Below, in pieces: positions 20,674 to 32,581 of a stretch of DNA of 56,761 nt. Origin of the DNA: Rhypophila decipiens (taxonomy: Eukaryota; Ascomycota; Sordariomycetes; Sordariales; Naviculisporaceae). A model generated the notes under the pieces. That model had not been told where the DNA came from. It worked only from the letters and a program-made list of their open reading frames with translations, and made no database searches. The position numbers and the translations under genes were made by a program. The stretch lies in the NCBI GenBank assembly GCA_033297075.1, contig MU858269.1, positions 1 through 56,761 of the forward strand, read 5' to 3'. Every line of letters begins with the position of its first letter. Position 1 is the first letter of the stretch.

Positions 20674-23600
20674 TCAAGCTCCGTCCGAGTTTGGGTCTGA
20701 GCCCGTGCCCACTCCCAGGGCTGTATGTCCTCTGAATTTCCCACCCTTCCGTGTATTTGACTTTGCTCCTTTCAGTTTCTTCTTGCCAGATCTCTTGGTT
20801 GTGTCGTTATCAAGATCTTTCTCAAAATCCGAGCTAAAAGCAGCACTTTCTTCTCCTGCTTCAGACTCAATGCCAGATTCACTTTCAGTCTCTACATTGC
20901 TTCTTTTTGCCTTCCCAGCTCCCTCCTTCCGTGCTGAGTGCTTTTTGCTCTTCTTGACATCTTTTGTACTGGTATCAAGACGTGAAGCCGACCTGTTCTT
21001 CTCTCCTCTTGCTTCCTGGTCGCCACCGTCGTCATAGTCATTATCCTTCTCTTCACTCTCGGATCTATCAGTATCAGAATCTGATTCGCCACGAGAAGCT
21101 CCTTTACCTTTTCCTTTTGATCTGCTCTTTTGGCTTCCCTTCCTAGCCCGTTGTTTTGAACCAGTCGAATTACTGCTCTTTTCCTTTTTCTTCCCTTCCT
21201 CCGTGATATTCTTGTCAAAATCCCTGTTTTCCGTGTTTGCACTTGTGTCCAAGTAGCTCTTGACCAAAGCCCCAATATCGCCCTTCATTTGTATGCCCCC
21301 ATTCAAGACACCCCTCGTCCCACCAGCAACAGTCGGTTGACCAGGCACATGGATATTTGACACCTCAGGGCCTGTGATGCGTCTGAGGGGTGAATTGCCA
21401 AAAGCATCCGTGACAAGGAGCTTGACCATGACACCTGGCCAAACTCGCTCTCCCTTTTGGTTAGTACGAGGCCGAGTTACATCACTAATGACATTCCACA
21501 AATCCGAAACCATGCCATGCGAATCAGCTGTGCTACCTCCTGATCCGATCGAGATATACGACAATCCATCAATAAGTATCCATATCGTGAGCGGCTGTGG
21601 TAGCCTTGACCGAGCCGGCTCTCGGCCTTGGTTCAGGCACTGGGCCACCATCTTTTGGTATTCCAAAATCTCATGTTCCTTGAGAAGCAAGAGCAAAGCG
21701 CGCAAAGACGTGAGCGCATTCAGGTTCGGCAGCTTCTTCATCGCCCCACGAAAGAGATCTTTGATACGCGCGAGTTCGATATTTGGGCGGAAGAGGACGA
21801 TCCATTCTGTTAGCTGGGCGCAGAGGCTTCGTATTAGAGCAGGAGGGCCGGAGATGTCAACGTTTCGCGAGGTCATGGTTCGTTGGCGGCAGAAAAATGC
21901 TAGGACTGGCCAGTTGGGGGAATGTGATTGCAGCTGGTTCTGATGGAAATGAGATTGTTGCATTCTTAGTGTGATGGCTGTTCTGGCGGTGGTGAATGAC
22001 AGCGAATTGATAGACTGGTTACCGGTGGTCGACTGGGGATTGATGTTTAGTAATTGGCAGCCTGAGTTCTGGGAGGAGGCGTTTATCTGAAGCCAGGTCT
22101 TGTACTCGGGAGCGGTCCACATTATGTAGTTGCATTGATCTATTTGGTCGTGGTCGAGCTTGCTTTTGGAGGTCAAGATCAAGGCGGCGTCTTCGAGGAA
22201 GTCATGGGTTGGGAGGCCTGTCTTGGTCATGAGCCGGTCGAGCCAGTCGGTAAATATCTCTTTGTTAGACTTTTGGAACGACGGTGGAGCAGCTGGTGCT
22301 GTGTCGCGAGCTGTTTCTTGGAGGCGACGACGTTCTTCGCGGGCCACCTCCTCAAAGTTAAGCTGCCCTGTCTTGGGATCGAACGCAGGATTGCTTGCGT
22401 GGAATTGGTACAACGTGGTGAAGAGGAGGTGCATCAGTTCCTTTTGCGATCTCTCTTCACTCGCCCGCCTATTTTCGATCGCTCGGTTATGGGCGGCGGC
22501 GGCGTGGCTCCCTGTCATGAACTTTTCTATCCAGGTGCGATTTTGTTCCAGCTCGACTCGACTTTCTCTAAGTTCTTTCGCGATCGCCACAATGCCCTCT
22601 TTGACAAATGCTGAGGTGTTCTCCACACGGCCTAATCTTTCGGAGTTGGCCATTTCGACTTCGTGTTGAAAAAGGTCGACTTGGGCGCGCAAGTCTTCGA
22701 GGGCCTCGGTGACGGTCTGTTTCGATTCGCTAGGGTCGGGTGTTGCTGAGCCCGTAACGGCGACAAGATCTGTGCTCGACTTGGATTTGGAGTTTCCGAA
22801 TATGACCTTGACTTTGTTCTTGACCTTGCCTCTCCAGGACTGGGTCAGGTGGTCCACGATGCGTTCGAGCACGACAAATATCGCCACTAGTACGGCGTCT
22901 CTCTGGGCATGAACTCGCAGGGAGTTCAGGTGTAGCTGTGACAAGCGATGAATTCGTTCTAACTGATCTGGAATTTCGGCAAGGAAAGTCTGCATGGCTT
23001 TGCGGTGTTCGGCATGTTTCTCGACAGCCTATCCAAGGTCTAGGTCAGCCGAAAAATGGATGCGATGGGAGGAAGAGCATGACTTACCGCCAAAATCAGT
23101 GTGAAACCACCTGATATCACCGAGCCATATGCGTCATTCGGTATCATGCTGAGGACGGCCTCCGCGACGGCTCGCTTACTTTCGGCTTTTCGATAACATT
23201 TGTGAATAAAATCCTTGCAAGATTTGACTTGTTTGCTGTTTCGACCTTCTTGGATCTTGCCGATAATATCCAGAGCATCTGCCATGGTCAAATCCTCCGG
23301 ATCCTTGATCTCCACGTTCAACTCGTTGTCGACGTTCCTTTCCCGTAGCAGGCGGACAAAGCTGTGTAATGTGTGTTGGAACTTGACCATTCTCTTTTGA
23401 GATTCGTCATAACATTTCGTGACGCTGCTCCCTCTTTGTCAGTATCCATGTTTGTTGAGAGCAAACACCTTATAATGGGCCCAACTCACTCTATTACTAT
23501 GCCCTTTGGTACAAACTGATCCAGCTCCGGTACAAACTCGGAGACGGCTTGCAGCTCGTCCATGTAGTCGGAGTCGACAATCTGAGCGACCGTGTCCATC

Positions 23601-23680
23601 CCGACTCGCGTCTCGACAAATTCAGCAGCACTGTTTGTGAGGGTGCGTCGACGATAGATCCCCAATCCTGGAGGGTCCAT
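20674..23680 (-). CDS. STAND-like protein without visible P-loop, charged C-terminal tail, 3 exons
   Basis: Exons 23490-23680, 23088-23424 and 20674-23028 encode 960 aa. Introns of 65 nt (GTGAGT...GAGCAG) and 59 nt (GTAAGT...GATAG) join in phase. The join gives GGFTLILAAVEKHAEHRKAMQTF, the end of a helical N-terminal domain seen ahead of NTPases in fungal STAND proteins. A middle domain has coiled-coil helices (about 200-300). The NTPase-like part shows LAFFCRQRT, then ALIRSLCAQL and the Walker-B-like TIWILIDGLSYI, but the position expected for a Walker A motif holds no GxxxxGK. Residues from about 785 onward are a Lys/Ser/Asp/Glu-rich tail with possible nuclear signals. It is divergent from the AAA+ gene at 24749, which has a similar tail. 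Confidence 0.75.
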
Positions 23681-24748
23681 GATCTTTTCTGTGAGCCTCA
23701 AGGTTAGGAAAGCGTTGTGCAGGTGGGCACGTAATGACGTCTTGAAATAGAGATCGAGGCCAAAGCGGGGATGCCGAACCAAAGCAACACACCGAACTCA
23801 GAATGCTGTGCACACCACCGGAGCTATTTACTGAACACCTGGATGGTTGTTTCATTACGCGCGAGCCCAACGCTGTCGTCCAAGGGACTCGGAATCAAAT
23901 GGTTGCCTTGGCCAACAGACTAGGTTTCGATGCAAAAGGGTGGGTTACACGACATGTGAGCTGATATGCACAGGACCAAAGGGAAAAGAGGGGTAACTGG
24001 GTCGGAAATGGTGTGTGAAGCTCAACGGTACGAGGTGTTGGAAACATATTAAATACATTAAAAAATAGTTATAGGCCTGTACATATCGCTTTTATTCCTC
24101 TTCTCTATACCTATTATCAATCCTTGATTCCCTTCAAGGCATCCGAGGGAAGTTTCATATAGAGGCTCTTCATATATCGGGATCGTTCAAGGCGTATCCG
24201 TATGTAATCTATTTCACGCCTATCTTTCAGTTTCAACCCAGTTGAGGGGGCCCAGTTGAGGTGGCCCCATTTCCTGTTTGTGCCACCTGCCGACCTCTAA
24301 CCGTAAAGGCTCCAACAGGCTAACAGGTAGGCCTTATCACGCAATAAGGAGGGCAGTAGCCTCCATTTCTGATTGGCTACATTTCAGTCGTCACTTACGC
24401 ACCAGGATTCCCGCATATGCAAGGCAGGCACACACTCGTCGGTCCGACCCTGCTCTTCATCCTGGTTCATGATAGGGGCCGAGATTCTGCCGGGTTGCCC
24501 AACGAGCAAATGGGAAGGAACCAACCATCGAGTATCAGAACCCCACCTTTGAATCTTGTTCAGATTCAACTCAAAACACGCCTCACCTTCCGCCAGTCGC
24601 CTGCTTCACCACGGTCCACTTCGCTTCCATCAGTTGATCGTGACGAGCTCCATTCTTTTCCGTCTTCTCTCTGCGAACATCTTCACTTATCGAAAATAGC
24701 TACGGCATCGACCGTATCACGTTACCGTCAACTGCTCTTCAAGCCGCA
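23681..24748. promoter_or_regulatory. shared divergent intergenic region of the STAND-like and AAA+ genes
   Basis: About 1.07 kb between two outward-facing start codons. No ORF belongs here. It is the only possible common promoter for the pair. No specific operator was recognised. Confidence 0.5.
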
Positions 24749-27700
24749 ATGGACACACCGGAGACTTCTGGTTTGTTTTCTTGTCTTTCCTCCTGATTCT
24801 CTTCCGCGAATTCGAAGTCGCATAGTCTCAAGTGACAGAGATGTCAGACTAATCTGGTTGTCCTTCAGGTCACATGTCGAGTTCATCAATAAGGGAGGAG
24901 TCCCAAAATCACAAGGATGAACCCAAAACAACCGAAGACCCATCTACGACACCCAGTCAAGATGTTAAGGACGAATCGGAACTGCAGGACTCTGCGTCCA
25001 GGGGGGACGACATGGAGCCAGCCATCTCGGATGACGATATAATGCTCATGCAAAGGCTTTTGCACACCCACCAACTTCAAAGAAAGCCTCTCGGTCAAAA
25101 GATTGTGAAATCACACAGTGAACTCCTGAGGACAATGTATAATATGTGGGACAGATTGCACGACGATTTGTACAGGGACCAAGCGCAACGGAAAGCCCAA
25201 AATACAACTATACCGGTCCTGACCGCCCTGGCCGAGCATTTCGGTGGTTTGGAAGATCGCGTCAAGAAGCTGGAAGACGAAAACAAGAAGTTTCGCTTAG
25301 GGGCCAGAAAGCCGACTCAAAATGCAGAAACCGACACGCCTCCAGATCTTACAGTCAAATTCTATGACGCAGCTGGCCATATCGACAAGAACGGCAAATT
25401 CCAAGATGTCCATGAAGGCGCAGAGCCCGGGACGTATATGTGTGAGGAAGACCCCCGGTATCTCATCCGGGTGCTTTACGCCAAGCTTAACGATGGAGCC
25501 CAGGCATCCGACGAAGACGACAACAGCACAGCCCCTGATCCCGAGCATGTCGATATTCTTACATTCGGAGTGCTTTCAAAGCCTGTGTCAGCGTTCTTCG
25601 AGAATATATTTGGCATAGAGTTCGAGAATGGCGACCTGGTGCGTTTTGGCAAGCCGTTTAGGCCACTAATCCGACACTATCATGACCTCAGGAAACACCT
25701 CGCAAAGCTGGAGCAGAAGTACGGAATGGTTCCTGGACGCCCTTATTCCTCACCAGACACAAGCCAACTCTACGTGCCAGAAGCTGGGGTGGGGCATGAT
25801 GAGAGAAGCCCGTCGGTAATTCCATTGCTACTCGATGATGGGAAAGACAATCTCGCGCCGTCTTATGACCGGCCGTCGGCAATTACTCATTTTCAACTGC
25901 TGTTAGATTTTGTGGACAAATATCTCGGTAAGCAGGTCCAACTTTTCGACTGTATCCGCAACGGGCAAGAGGACCGAGTAGCATTCAAGGACCTATGGAT
26001 GGTCTTCGATACTCAAGACATCATCATCAGCCCAGTGCGGGATACAGAACAAAAGTCGTTCAGAAACACACTTCAGGACTTGGATCACAAGCAGATCAAG
26101 AGGTTTGCATCTCAAGCCTACCAAGTTGTGGCGACCACCGGTGGCATGCCGTTTACGAGCGCGGTCCGGAACACGACCCAAATGGATACGAGCGAGGAAA
26201 AGGCCCAAAAGGGCGAAGACGGGACCGAAGGAAGCGGTTTCAAATCCAGCAAGGGGATTAGAGGGTCTTACAGTGACTTGGTCGTCTATTGCTTCTCCCT
26301 GGACTTCAATGGTATTGAGTTTGGAGCGGTTCGCGAGGTATTCGTCTTCAAACCGTACGAGTTGAAGATGGATGTTAGCAGCCTGCAGGTCTACCCAGTC
26401 CGCCACCCCCGCCGGGGCAATTTTCTGCTGGAGCGCGGGAGACACTTTGCAAGCGTCACCGAGGTTTCTCACCTGCAATACGAAGGGCTGACGGCAGGAT
26501 CAACACGAGAAGATGTGAGTCCCGATTTGTACCTTGCCCCTCGACTCGCTCCATTTCTCTTACAGCCACTTGTTTGTTATCTGACACCTCTCCACATACA
26601 GATCAACAGCCCGGTCGTTATCGACATGAAGCTAGCTTACGAATCCGAAACCAACGGAATCGATGCTCCAAAGTTCGCTCCCTTAACGACCTTTTGGATA
26701 GATGACAACAGCTCAATGGAGGCATTTGATCTATTGGGAAAGCCCACATGCTCAAATCAGTGGTGCTACGACGGAGAGTGCCTGGTTCGCCTCTACGTCA
26801 CGTACCAAATGGGATTGCGCAACACCATGGACCACAAGATCAAGCCAACACTGGAGCAGTACAGTGTCGATCGAGATGGTTTTACGCAGCTTTTGGAAAC
26901 CCGAGGACTTATTCAGTTACTCCCTGGTGTAGTACCCGGCTTTGCGTTGAGGAACCGAAAATGGGGTAAGTGAAGCAGACCCATGCGTGCCTTTCCCGGA
27001 TCCCTTCCACACAAATATTACGACCTGTGCTGCAGGACTGACTGACGTATCGGGATTTAGTGTTGTTGGATCTCAGCTTGCTTGGCGAAATAAAAGAAAA
27101 GAACGAATGGAAGAGTCTCGTGCTTCCCAAAGGCCACCAGAGGATGGTGCAGGCCATGGTCGAGACATATACTGACGTCCGAGGTCACGGCTCCTTCAGG
27201 GGCATGGACCTGGTTTCCGGAAAGGGCGAGGGATGTATCATTCTACTTCACGGGGTACCGGGCGTGGGGAAGACGTCTACTGCAGGTCAGTCGAGGTAAT
27301 TATCATATCTTGGGGTACATGCTGACGTTCGAATTGCTTCTAGAATGCGTGGCGGCCCACACAAACAAGCCGCTGTATCCCATAACATGTGGTATATATT
27401 CCCCAAATAGATGTTGCACTGGAAGCGGCTGACATTATCACAGGCGATATCGGAGTGACTCCCGAGGCCGTGGAGTCCAATATGGAGCGTCATTTCAAGC
27501 TCGCCCACAAATGGGGCTGTGTGCTCTTGCTTGACGAGGCCGATGTTTTCCTCGCCAAACGAGACGTGGGTCTCTTTTCTTACAATCTAAGAGATGCATA
27601 GCTAACGGTAGAATAGCAACGAGACGTGGTTCGGAACGGCTTGGTATCAGGTAGGTTTAACAATCGGCAGCCCGAGGTGTTGATCGCTTTCTTCTTAACG

Positions 27701-28749
27701 ACTTGATACTGGTCTTTTCAGCGTCCGTTCAGAACAGTGACTTCAAGTAAGAATCTCAAAATCGCTGACTTTTTAAATCAGTCTTCCTCCGCATTCTCGA
27801 ATACTACTCGGGCATCTTGTTCCTAACAACCAATCGCGTCGGCGCCATCGACGATGCCTTCCGCTCGCGCCTCCACCTCCAGCTTTACTACCCCAAATTG
27901 ACCAAGAGCCAAACCAACAAAATCTTTATCAAGAATTTCGAGCAGGTCGAGGCGATCAACCAGGATCGAATCAGACATGGACTCCCTATATTCGAGTATT
28001 CTCGCCACCAGAAAAAGATATTATCCTGGGCCGAAAAGAACTTTAATACGCTGAGTTGGAATGGCCGACAGATTCGGAATGGATTCCAGACTGTCTTGGC
28101 GCTTGCCGAGTTTGAGATCAAAAAGTCGAGTGTGAGCAGGAAGAAAGGAGGAAGCGAAAAGAGTCCGGTCATGAATTTGGACTTGTTCAAGATTGTCGCC
28201 GAGGCTTCGCTGCAGTTCAATCGGTACTTGAAGGAGACGCATGGGTTTGAAGAGAACATGCTTGCTTATCAGGACAAGGTCCGGGCTGACCCGGGGGAAA
28301 TGCTGGGAACGATCGGTACAAGCAGTGGGCATGGTGGAAGGGGAAAGACAGATGAACCTGTGCTTGAGGACCCGACTGATATGAGTACTACCTCCGAGTC
28401 TGGGTCTGAGAGTGGTGAGGAGTCAGAAGAAGAGGACGAGACAGGGTCTGGCCAAGAGGGTTCAGATCAGGACATTGATGAGGATAGTCAAAGTAGTAGT
28501 GGTGACGAGAGGAAAAGGAAGAAGGTAAAGAAAGAGAAGGGCAAGACAACGATCAAAGAGCGCAAGAAGGTCTCGAAGGGCAAGGACAGGGTTAAGGATG
28601 ATAGAAGGAGCTCGTCTAAGACGAGGGGAAGTGGTTCCAAGAAAAAGGCCGTAAGCGGAAAGAGCACTTCTGGGAAGAAGAACACCAAAGTCAAGGTGAA
28701 GGAGGAGGAGCCATCGGAGAATCTATCTAGTGGCAGTGAGTCTGAGTAA
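24749..28749 (+). CDS. AAA+ ATPase with long N-terminal region and charged C-terminal tail, 8 exons
   Basis: Exons 24749-24770, 24869-26514, 26602-26965, 27061-27285, 27344-27391, 27444-27565, 27617-27650 and 27782-28749 give 1142 aa, all phases matching. The 22-nt first exon joins across a 98-nt intron to GHMSSSS. The N-terminal 700 residues resemble the DUF7025-containing region of fungal AAA proteins (segment LVVYCFSLDFNGIEFGAVRE and following). The AAA module has Walker A GVPGVGKTS (about 742), Walker B LLLDEAD (about 797), LFLTTNR and the arginine-finger region DDAFRSRL. From about residue 1020 it is Ser/Asp/Glu then Lys-rich. This suggests an ATP-driven remodeller, possibly nuclear. Substrate unknown. 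Confidence 0.85.
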
Positions 28750-28922
28750 TAGAACATCAGCTTTCACCAGCAAGTAGCCAAATAATATTACCCCAGATTT
28801 ACCTCAGAATGCTAGCCATCCTAACTTGGCCGTTCATTCACATATATAACAAGGTCTTATAACGAATAATACATCTATCAGGTCGTAATCCCTTGATATG
28901 TAAAGCCAGTTATGTCCAAGGA

Positions 28923-29849
28923 TCACCTGCTTTCTTCCGCCCGTCTCGCCTGCATCCTCTTAATCTGCGGAAGATCAGCAGCAGATGGCGGACTACGGGC
29001 TGCAACCCAATCCCTCTTCTCTTCCAGCCGCAAGTGTCCCATTCCCCTGTCTACCATCCATTCGAATACCTCGGGCCTACCATAAGGGACGGGGCGTGCG
29101 ACCGTCTTGGACAGCAAAAGATCATCACGCAAGCTCATAAGCCAGGTATGCACAGCTGACATTGCCGTCCGTTCATAATCAGCAAATCTCAGTTTTTGAA
29201 GGAAAAAGGAAAAACAAAATCTCGACTTTCACTTACCACTGACATAATCCCGCACAGTAACAAAATCCTTCCCCACCGAAGGGGTAATCACAATTCTCTG
29301 TCCCCTCTTTCTAACCGGCCGATCCGTCCCGCAGCATCTGATAAGAAACTCTGTATCCGAGTCTTTTTCCCAGTCCCCGTCTTCGTCGGGCTCATTCGCA
29401 TAAGGCCGGATATCATCATCAAGCTCTCCATACGTGACATACTCGGCGGCTTCGGAATGCTCCCGATGCCACTCCACCCAACCAAACTCCCACTGGTCGA
29501 GCTCGTAGATCTTCTCGGTCATGGACGAGACTTTGGGCTCGGAAACTGGGAGGTCGGCGATTTCATGCCATTTAGTGCCTTCGAAAAAGCGCTCGAGGTC
29601 ATCATCTGCGCCGTGGCGAGATTTCATGACGGATATATCTGCGGGAAAGTCACGCTGAAGAGGCCAGAAGAGACGCTCGATAACGGGTGAGAAACTGACG
29701 CGGACGTTATCGGTTTGAAGGTCTTTCCATGAGCGGTATGGAGGTCCCGTGTCTGGGAGGTTGAGGATTGGTCGTATGAAATCTGGGACGACATCTATTC
29801 CCTCGGGAAGTTCGGAGAGTGGGCCTCCTGCTTGGGAAGAGGCGTCCAT
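28923..29849 (-). CDS. hypothetical acidic protein, 2 exons
   Basis: Exons 29237-29849 and 28923-29155. The 81-nt intron (29156-29236, GTAAGT...TGTCAG) joins VRDYVS to AVHTWLMSLRDDLLLSK in phase, giving 281 aa. The central part is rich in Asp/Glu and Trp (YELDQWEFGWVEWHREHSE). No signal peptide, membrane segment or known motif was recognised. It lies between the AAA+ gene (tail-to-tail, 173 bp apart) and the Tc1-like transposon, whose insertion is only about 200 bp upstream of its start codon. The insertion may affect its expression. Confidence 0.7.
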
Positions 29850-30048
29850 TTCAGTCGTGTTTATGCTTGAGGCTGCGAGGCTGGAATTTGTGGCTGGCTG
29901 TACCAGACATTCAGTTAAAGGGCTTGAAAATAACTGAACTGTTTATTAACGTCGAGGGATCTTATCTATAGAATCGCAACTGCCGCGATACACCGCTTAT
30001 TGTGCGGGGTACCCAGTACCTACGACTTAGGAAAATGTGTGAATAGTA

Positions 30049-30121
30049 CGGAGGTCCACTTCAAAAGTTCTGCGCAATGCCAAGCCAGCTCCAGCCCCTT
30101 TTATTGCATACTACCCTAGCC
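30049..30121. repeat. terminal inverted repeat, left
   Basis: Pairs with 31516-31588. It includes CAAAAGTTCTGCGCAATGCC and CCCCTTTTATTGCATAC. Confidence 0.9.
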
Positions 30122-31423
30122 ACCATCGCCATCCTGATCCTCCGTTACTTTCTTACGACCCTCCTTATACTCATTACCTCCCTCGCACTTTATTACCTGC
30201 TGTATATGCTCTACTATCCTTTCAATCCACGCTTGAATACGCTCCTGTGTGAGGCTCTCATTCCAACAATGCTCCCATGCTCGTACAGCCTCTGCCCTAG
30301 TCTTAGGAGCTCCCTTCTTGGTAGTTTCTCGCTTCATCCATGGCCAACAAGGCTCAATCATGTTAAGATCGGGCGAATTTCCCGGCCAAAGAAGACGATT
30401 AATCTTGTACATATCGTAAATGCGTTGTTGAGCGTAGTGGATATGTGATGGAGCTTTATCCTCCTGGACCAGTATATCTGGGCCACAGCTAGTAGCAAAA
30501 GGGAGGAGTTTCGGTATGAGGATCTTAGTCTGGTATCGATACCAGTCCACACCCCCTTTGGATCCTCGAGTTAGCTTGCCATTCTTCTTATTCCATCGCC
30601 ATTTTGGTTTTCTTCCGGTTTTTGTAGTTAATGAGAGTCTTCCCATCTTTGATTCAAGCTCCCAAGTATCGCGCATAATAGGCTCCAACTCTTGATTCCA
30701 GTCTTCAAGATCTTTCGCCGCTTGTTCTTTCTCAGCCTTGGTTTCTGGAAGCCAACAGTGGCAGGGCCCCTTCTGATCGTACGTAAAACAGCCCCAGAAC
30801 ATAAACTCAGAGCATCCTTTCCATCGTTCTCGGATACAACTTCTAAGAAAACGTTCTTCAGTTTTCCTCCATATTCGATATCCTCCACGGCGATGGAGTA
30901 AAACAACAGCAGTCTCATCAGACCAAATAACCCGCTTCCAATCCTCTAAAGTCCAGTCTTTATGAGCAATACACCACTTAAGGCGCTCTTCCTTCATCTT
31001 CCTCGTCAACCCAGGCTTCCTCGTTGGCTTGGTTTTCTTGAATCCTGCTTGCTTGAGGATTCTCCAGACTGTTGTAGCCGAGATATTGATACCTTCCGCA
31101 CTTAACTCGCCAGCCAGATCAGCACAAGACTTCTCACGGCCATATCGGTCTTGGCGCACCTTAGCAACCACTTTTTGATTTGTTTCAGGCGTTTGTTTGC
31201 GCGGGCGGCCGGATCGAGGAGCATCTTCAACCCATTCATCTTTAATAACCAAGGGCCGTAGATTAGGGTCAAATCCGCGTTCAATGGCCCGGCCATAGAT
31301 ACGGTTAATCGTGCTCACGGAAAGGCCAGTTTTTTCCGCAATTTCGGTTGAGGAGAGACCACCAATTGGAGATTTGAGAGCAACAACAAACGCACGTGTA
31401 GAAATATCGGTATTTGGCGTCAT
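30116..31423 (-). CDS. Tc1-like transposase (DD34E)
   Basis: 435 aa from the ATG at 31423 (MTPNTDIST). The frame extends upstream beyond the TIR but only through non-element DNA. Two helix-turn-helix segments lie at the N-terminus (LSSTEIAEKTGLSVSTINRIY and a second around INISATTVWRILKQAGF), separated by a GRPRK AT-hook-like motif. Catalytic residues: D in VIWSDET, D in VQEDKAPSH, and E in NSPDLNMIEPCW, with 34 residues between the last two. An insertion of about 60 residues lies between the first and second Asp. There are no stops or frameshifts, so the copy may be active. Confidence 0.93.
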   Translation of the reverse strand: MTPNTDISTRAFVVALKSPIGGLSSTEIAEKTGLSVSTINRIYGRAIERGFDPNLRPLVIKDEWVEDAPRSGRPRKQTPETNQKVVAKVRQDRYGREKSCADLAGELSAEGINISATTVWRILKQAGFKKTKPTRKPGLTRKMKEERLKWCIAHKDWTLEDWKRVIWSDETAVVLLHRRGGYRIWRKTEERFLRSCIRERWKGCSEFMFWGCFTYDQKGPCHCWLPETKAEKEQAAKDLEDWNQELEPIMRDTWELESKMGRLSLTTKTGRKPKWRWNKKNGKLTRGSKGGVDWYRYQTKILIPKLLPFATSCGPDILVQEDKAPSHIHYAQQRIYDMYKINRLLWPGNSPDLNMIEPCWPWMKRETTKKGAPKTRAEAVRAWEHCWNESLTQERIQAWIERIVEHIQQVIKCEGGNEYKEGRKKVTEDQDGDGG

Positions 31424-31515
31424 TGTAGCAGTTCTGGTTGAGTTGTTTGTATCTGTGTGCGTCTGTGTGTATGTGTGCGAACTTGAGGGGTAAGATCTAC
31501 GTGGCTGAATGGACA

Positions 31516-31588
31516 GGCCAGGGTGGTATGCAATAAAAGGGGCTGTGGCTGGCTGGGCATTGCGCAGAACTTTTGAGGTGGACCTCCG
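31516..31588. repeat. terminal inverted repeat, right
   Basis: Inverted copy of the left end, with a handful of substitutions. Confidence 0.9.
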
Positions 31589-31601
31589 TATTTCTCTTAA
31601 T

Positions 31602-32380
31602 CTAAGTTCCAACATGAGGTATAAGGTGGATACGGTCCGAGCGAACGTCCGTACCATCGCCCGAGCTCATATAAAAGCCGTTGCCACACGAGAGCATATT
31701 GTGTCTATCGCTGCCGGCCGAGATGAATAGCTGGTTGTTGTTCCCGGCTGAGACGCAGCCCTTGAGGCGTCCAAGCGTGCCAGCAGCAACACCGGCGATG
31801 ACCTGCGATCTGGGAAGGACGTTGATCTGGACACTGGCTTTGGTAGCAGCCATGTCATAATATGCGGCCCGCTTCTCTGTCTCGCCGGGCTGCAACGCGC
31901 TGAGCTCGAGGAAACCACCCGAGTCAAGCACCCACGTGGCAGTGGTGTCGTCGAGCGCAGGTGCGCCCCCGGCAAAGCTTTGCGTGGCGACCAAATTGCC
32001 GGACCTGACCTTGTTAATCTAGCGCGTGGAGCCGTCGGGGAAGGGCATCGAGGCCTGGATGGAAACGCCCGTGGGCTTGTACATGAGGGCGACGACGGTG
32101 GTGGGTGTCATGGTCGACTGGACGGCAGTGGTGACGGTGACGATGGCGACGTCTTCGACTGTAGTAACGTGGACGACCGAGAACTGGCTGGTCACGGTGC
32201 TCAAGGTGGTGGTCGCCAGGTCGTGATTGCAAAGACGTGGGTCTCGGTGGCGGTGAGGGTGGACACAGTGGTGGTGACAGTGCCCGAGGCGGTAAGAGTG
32301 ACGGTCAGGGTTCCGAACAAGCCAAGTGTTAGAAATCGAAGGCAAATCAACCGGATACAATCCAACTTAAAAGGCCGAAA
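31602..32380 (-). pseudogene. broken gene for a Thr-rich, probably secreted protein
   Basis: Two open segments, 32022-32360 and 31602-32018, are in one frame separated by a TAG at 32019-32021 (GSTR*INKVRSGN). Upstream of about 32230 the plausible coding continues in a different frame (LTLGLFGTLTVTLTASGTV, hydrophobic then Thr/Val repeats), so a frameshift is also present. Low-complexity TVTT sequence after a hydrophobic start is typical of secreted or cell-wall fungal proteins. No ATG with a complete signal peptide remains in register. The TAG fits CAG to TAG. It abuts the Tc1 insertion (TIR end at 31588). Confidence 0.55.
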
Positions 32381-32581
32381 ATACTGTCAAACTAGCTCAA
32401 TCTAGCTATATTACTTGACTTGGACTACTTGTATTACTTGAACCAGTAGAATCCCCGTTCTTGGGTCGGCTCCCCCACCATGTCGTTGCTGGGGCTCGGC
32501 CTGCACTCAAAGAAACAGTGCTGCCTGTTGTCGAACAATACCACTCCACCAAACACGTAAAAGATTGTGGATCCACTAGTG

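Larger units (their letters stand above)
30049..31588 (-). mobile_element. Tc1-like DNA transposon, structurally intact
   Basis: A 1540-bp element flanked by TA dinucleotides (30047-30048 and 31589-31590). The terminal inverted repeats run about 75 bp (start CGGAGGTCCAC...) with only about five differences. A single transposase gene fills the interior on the - strand. TA target, long TIRs and a DD34E transposase identify the Tc1/mariner superfamily. Confidence 0.95.
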
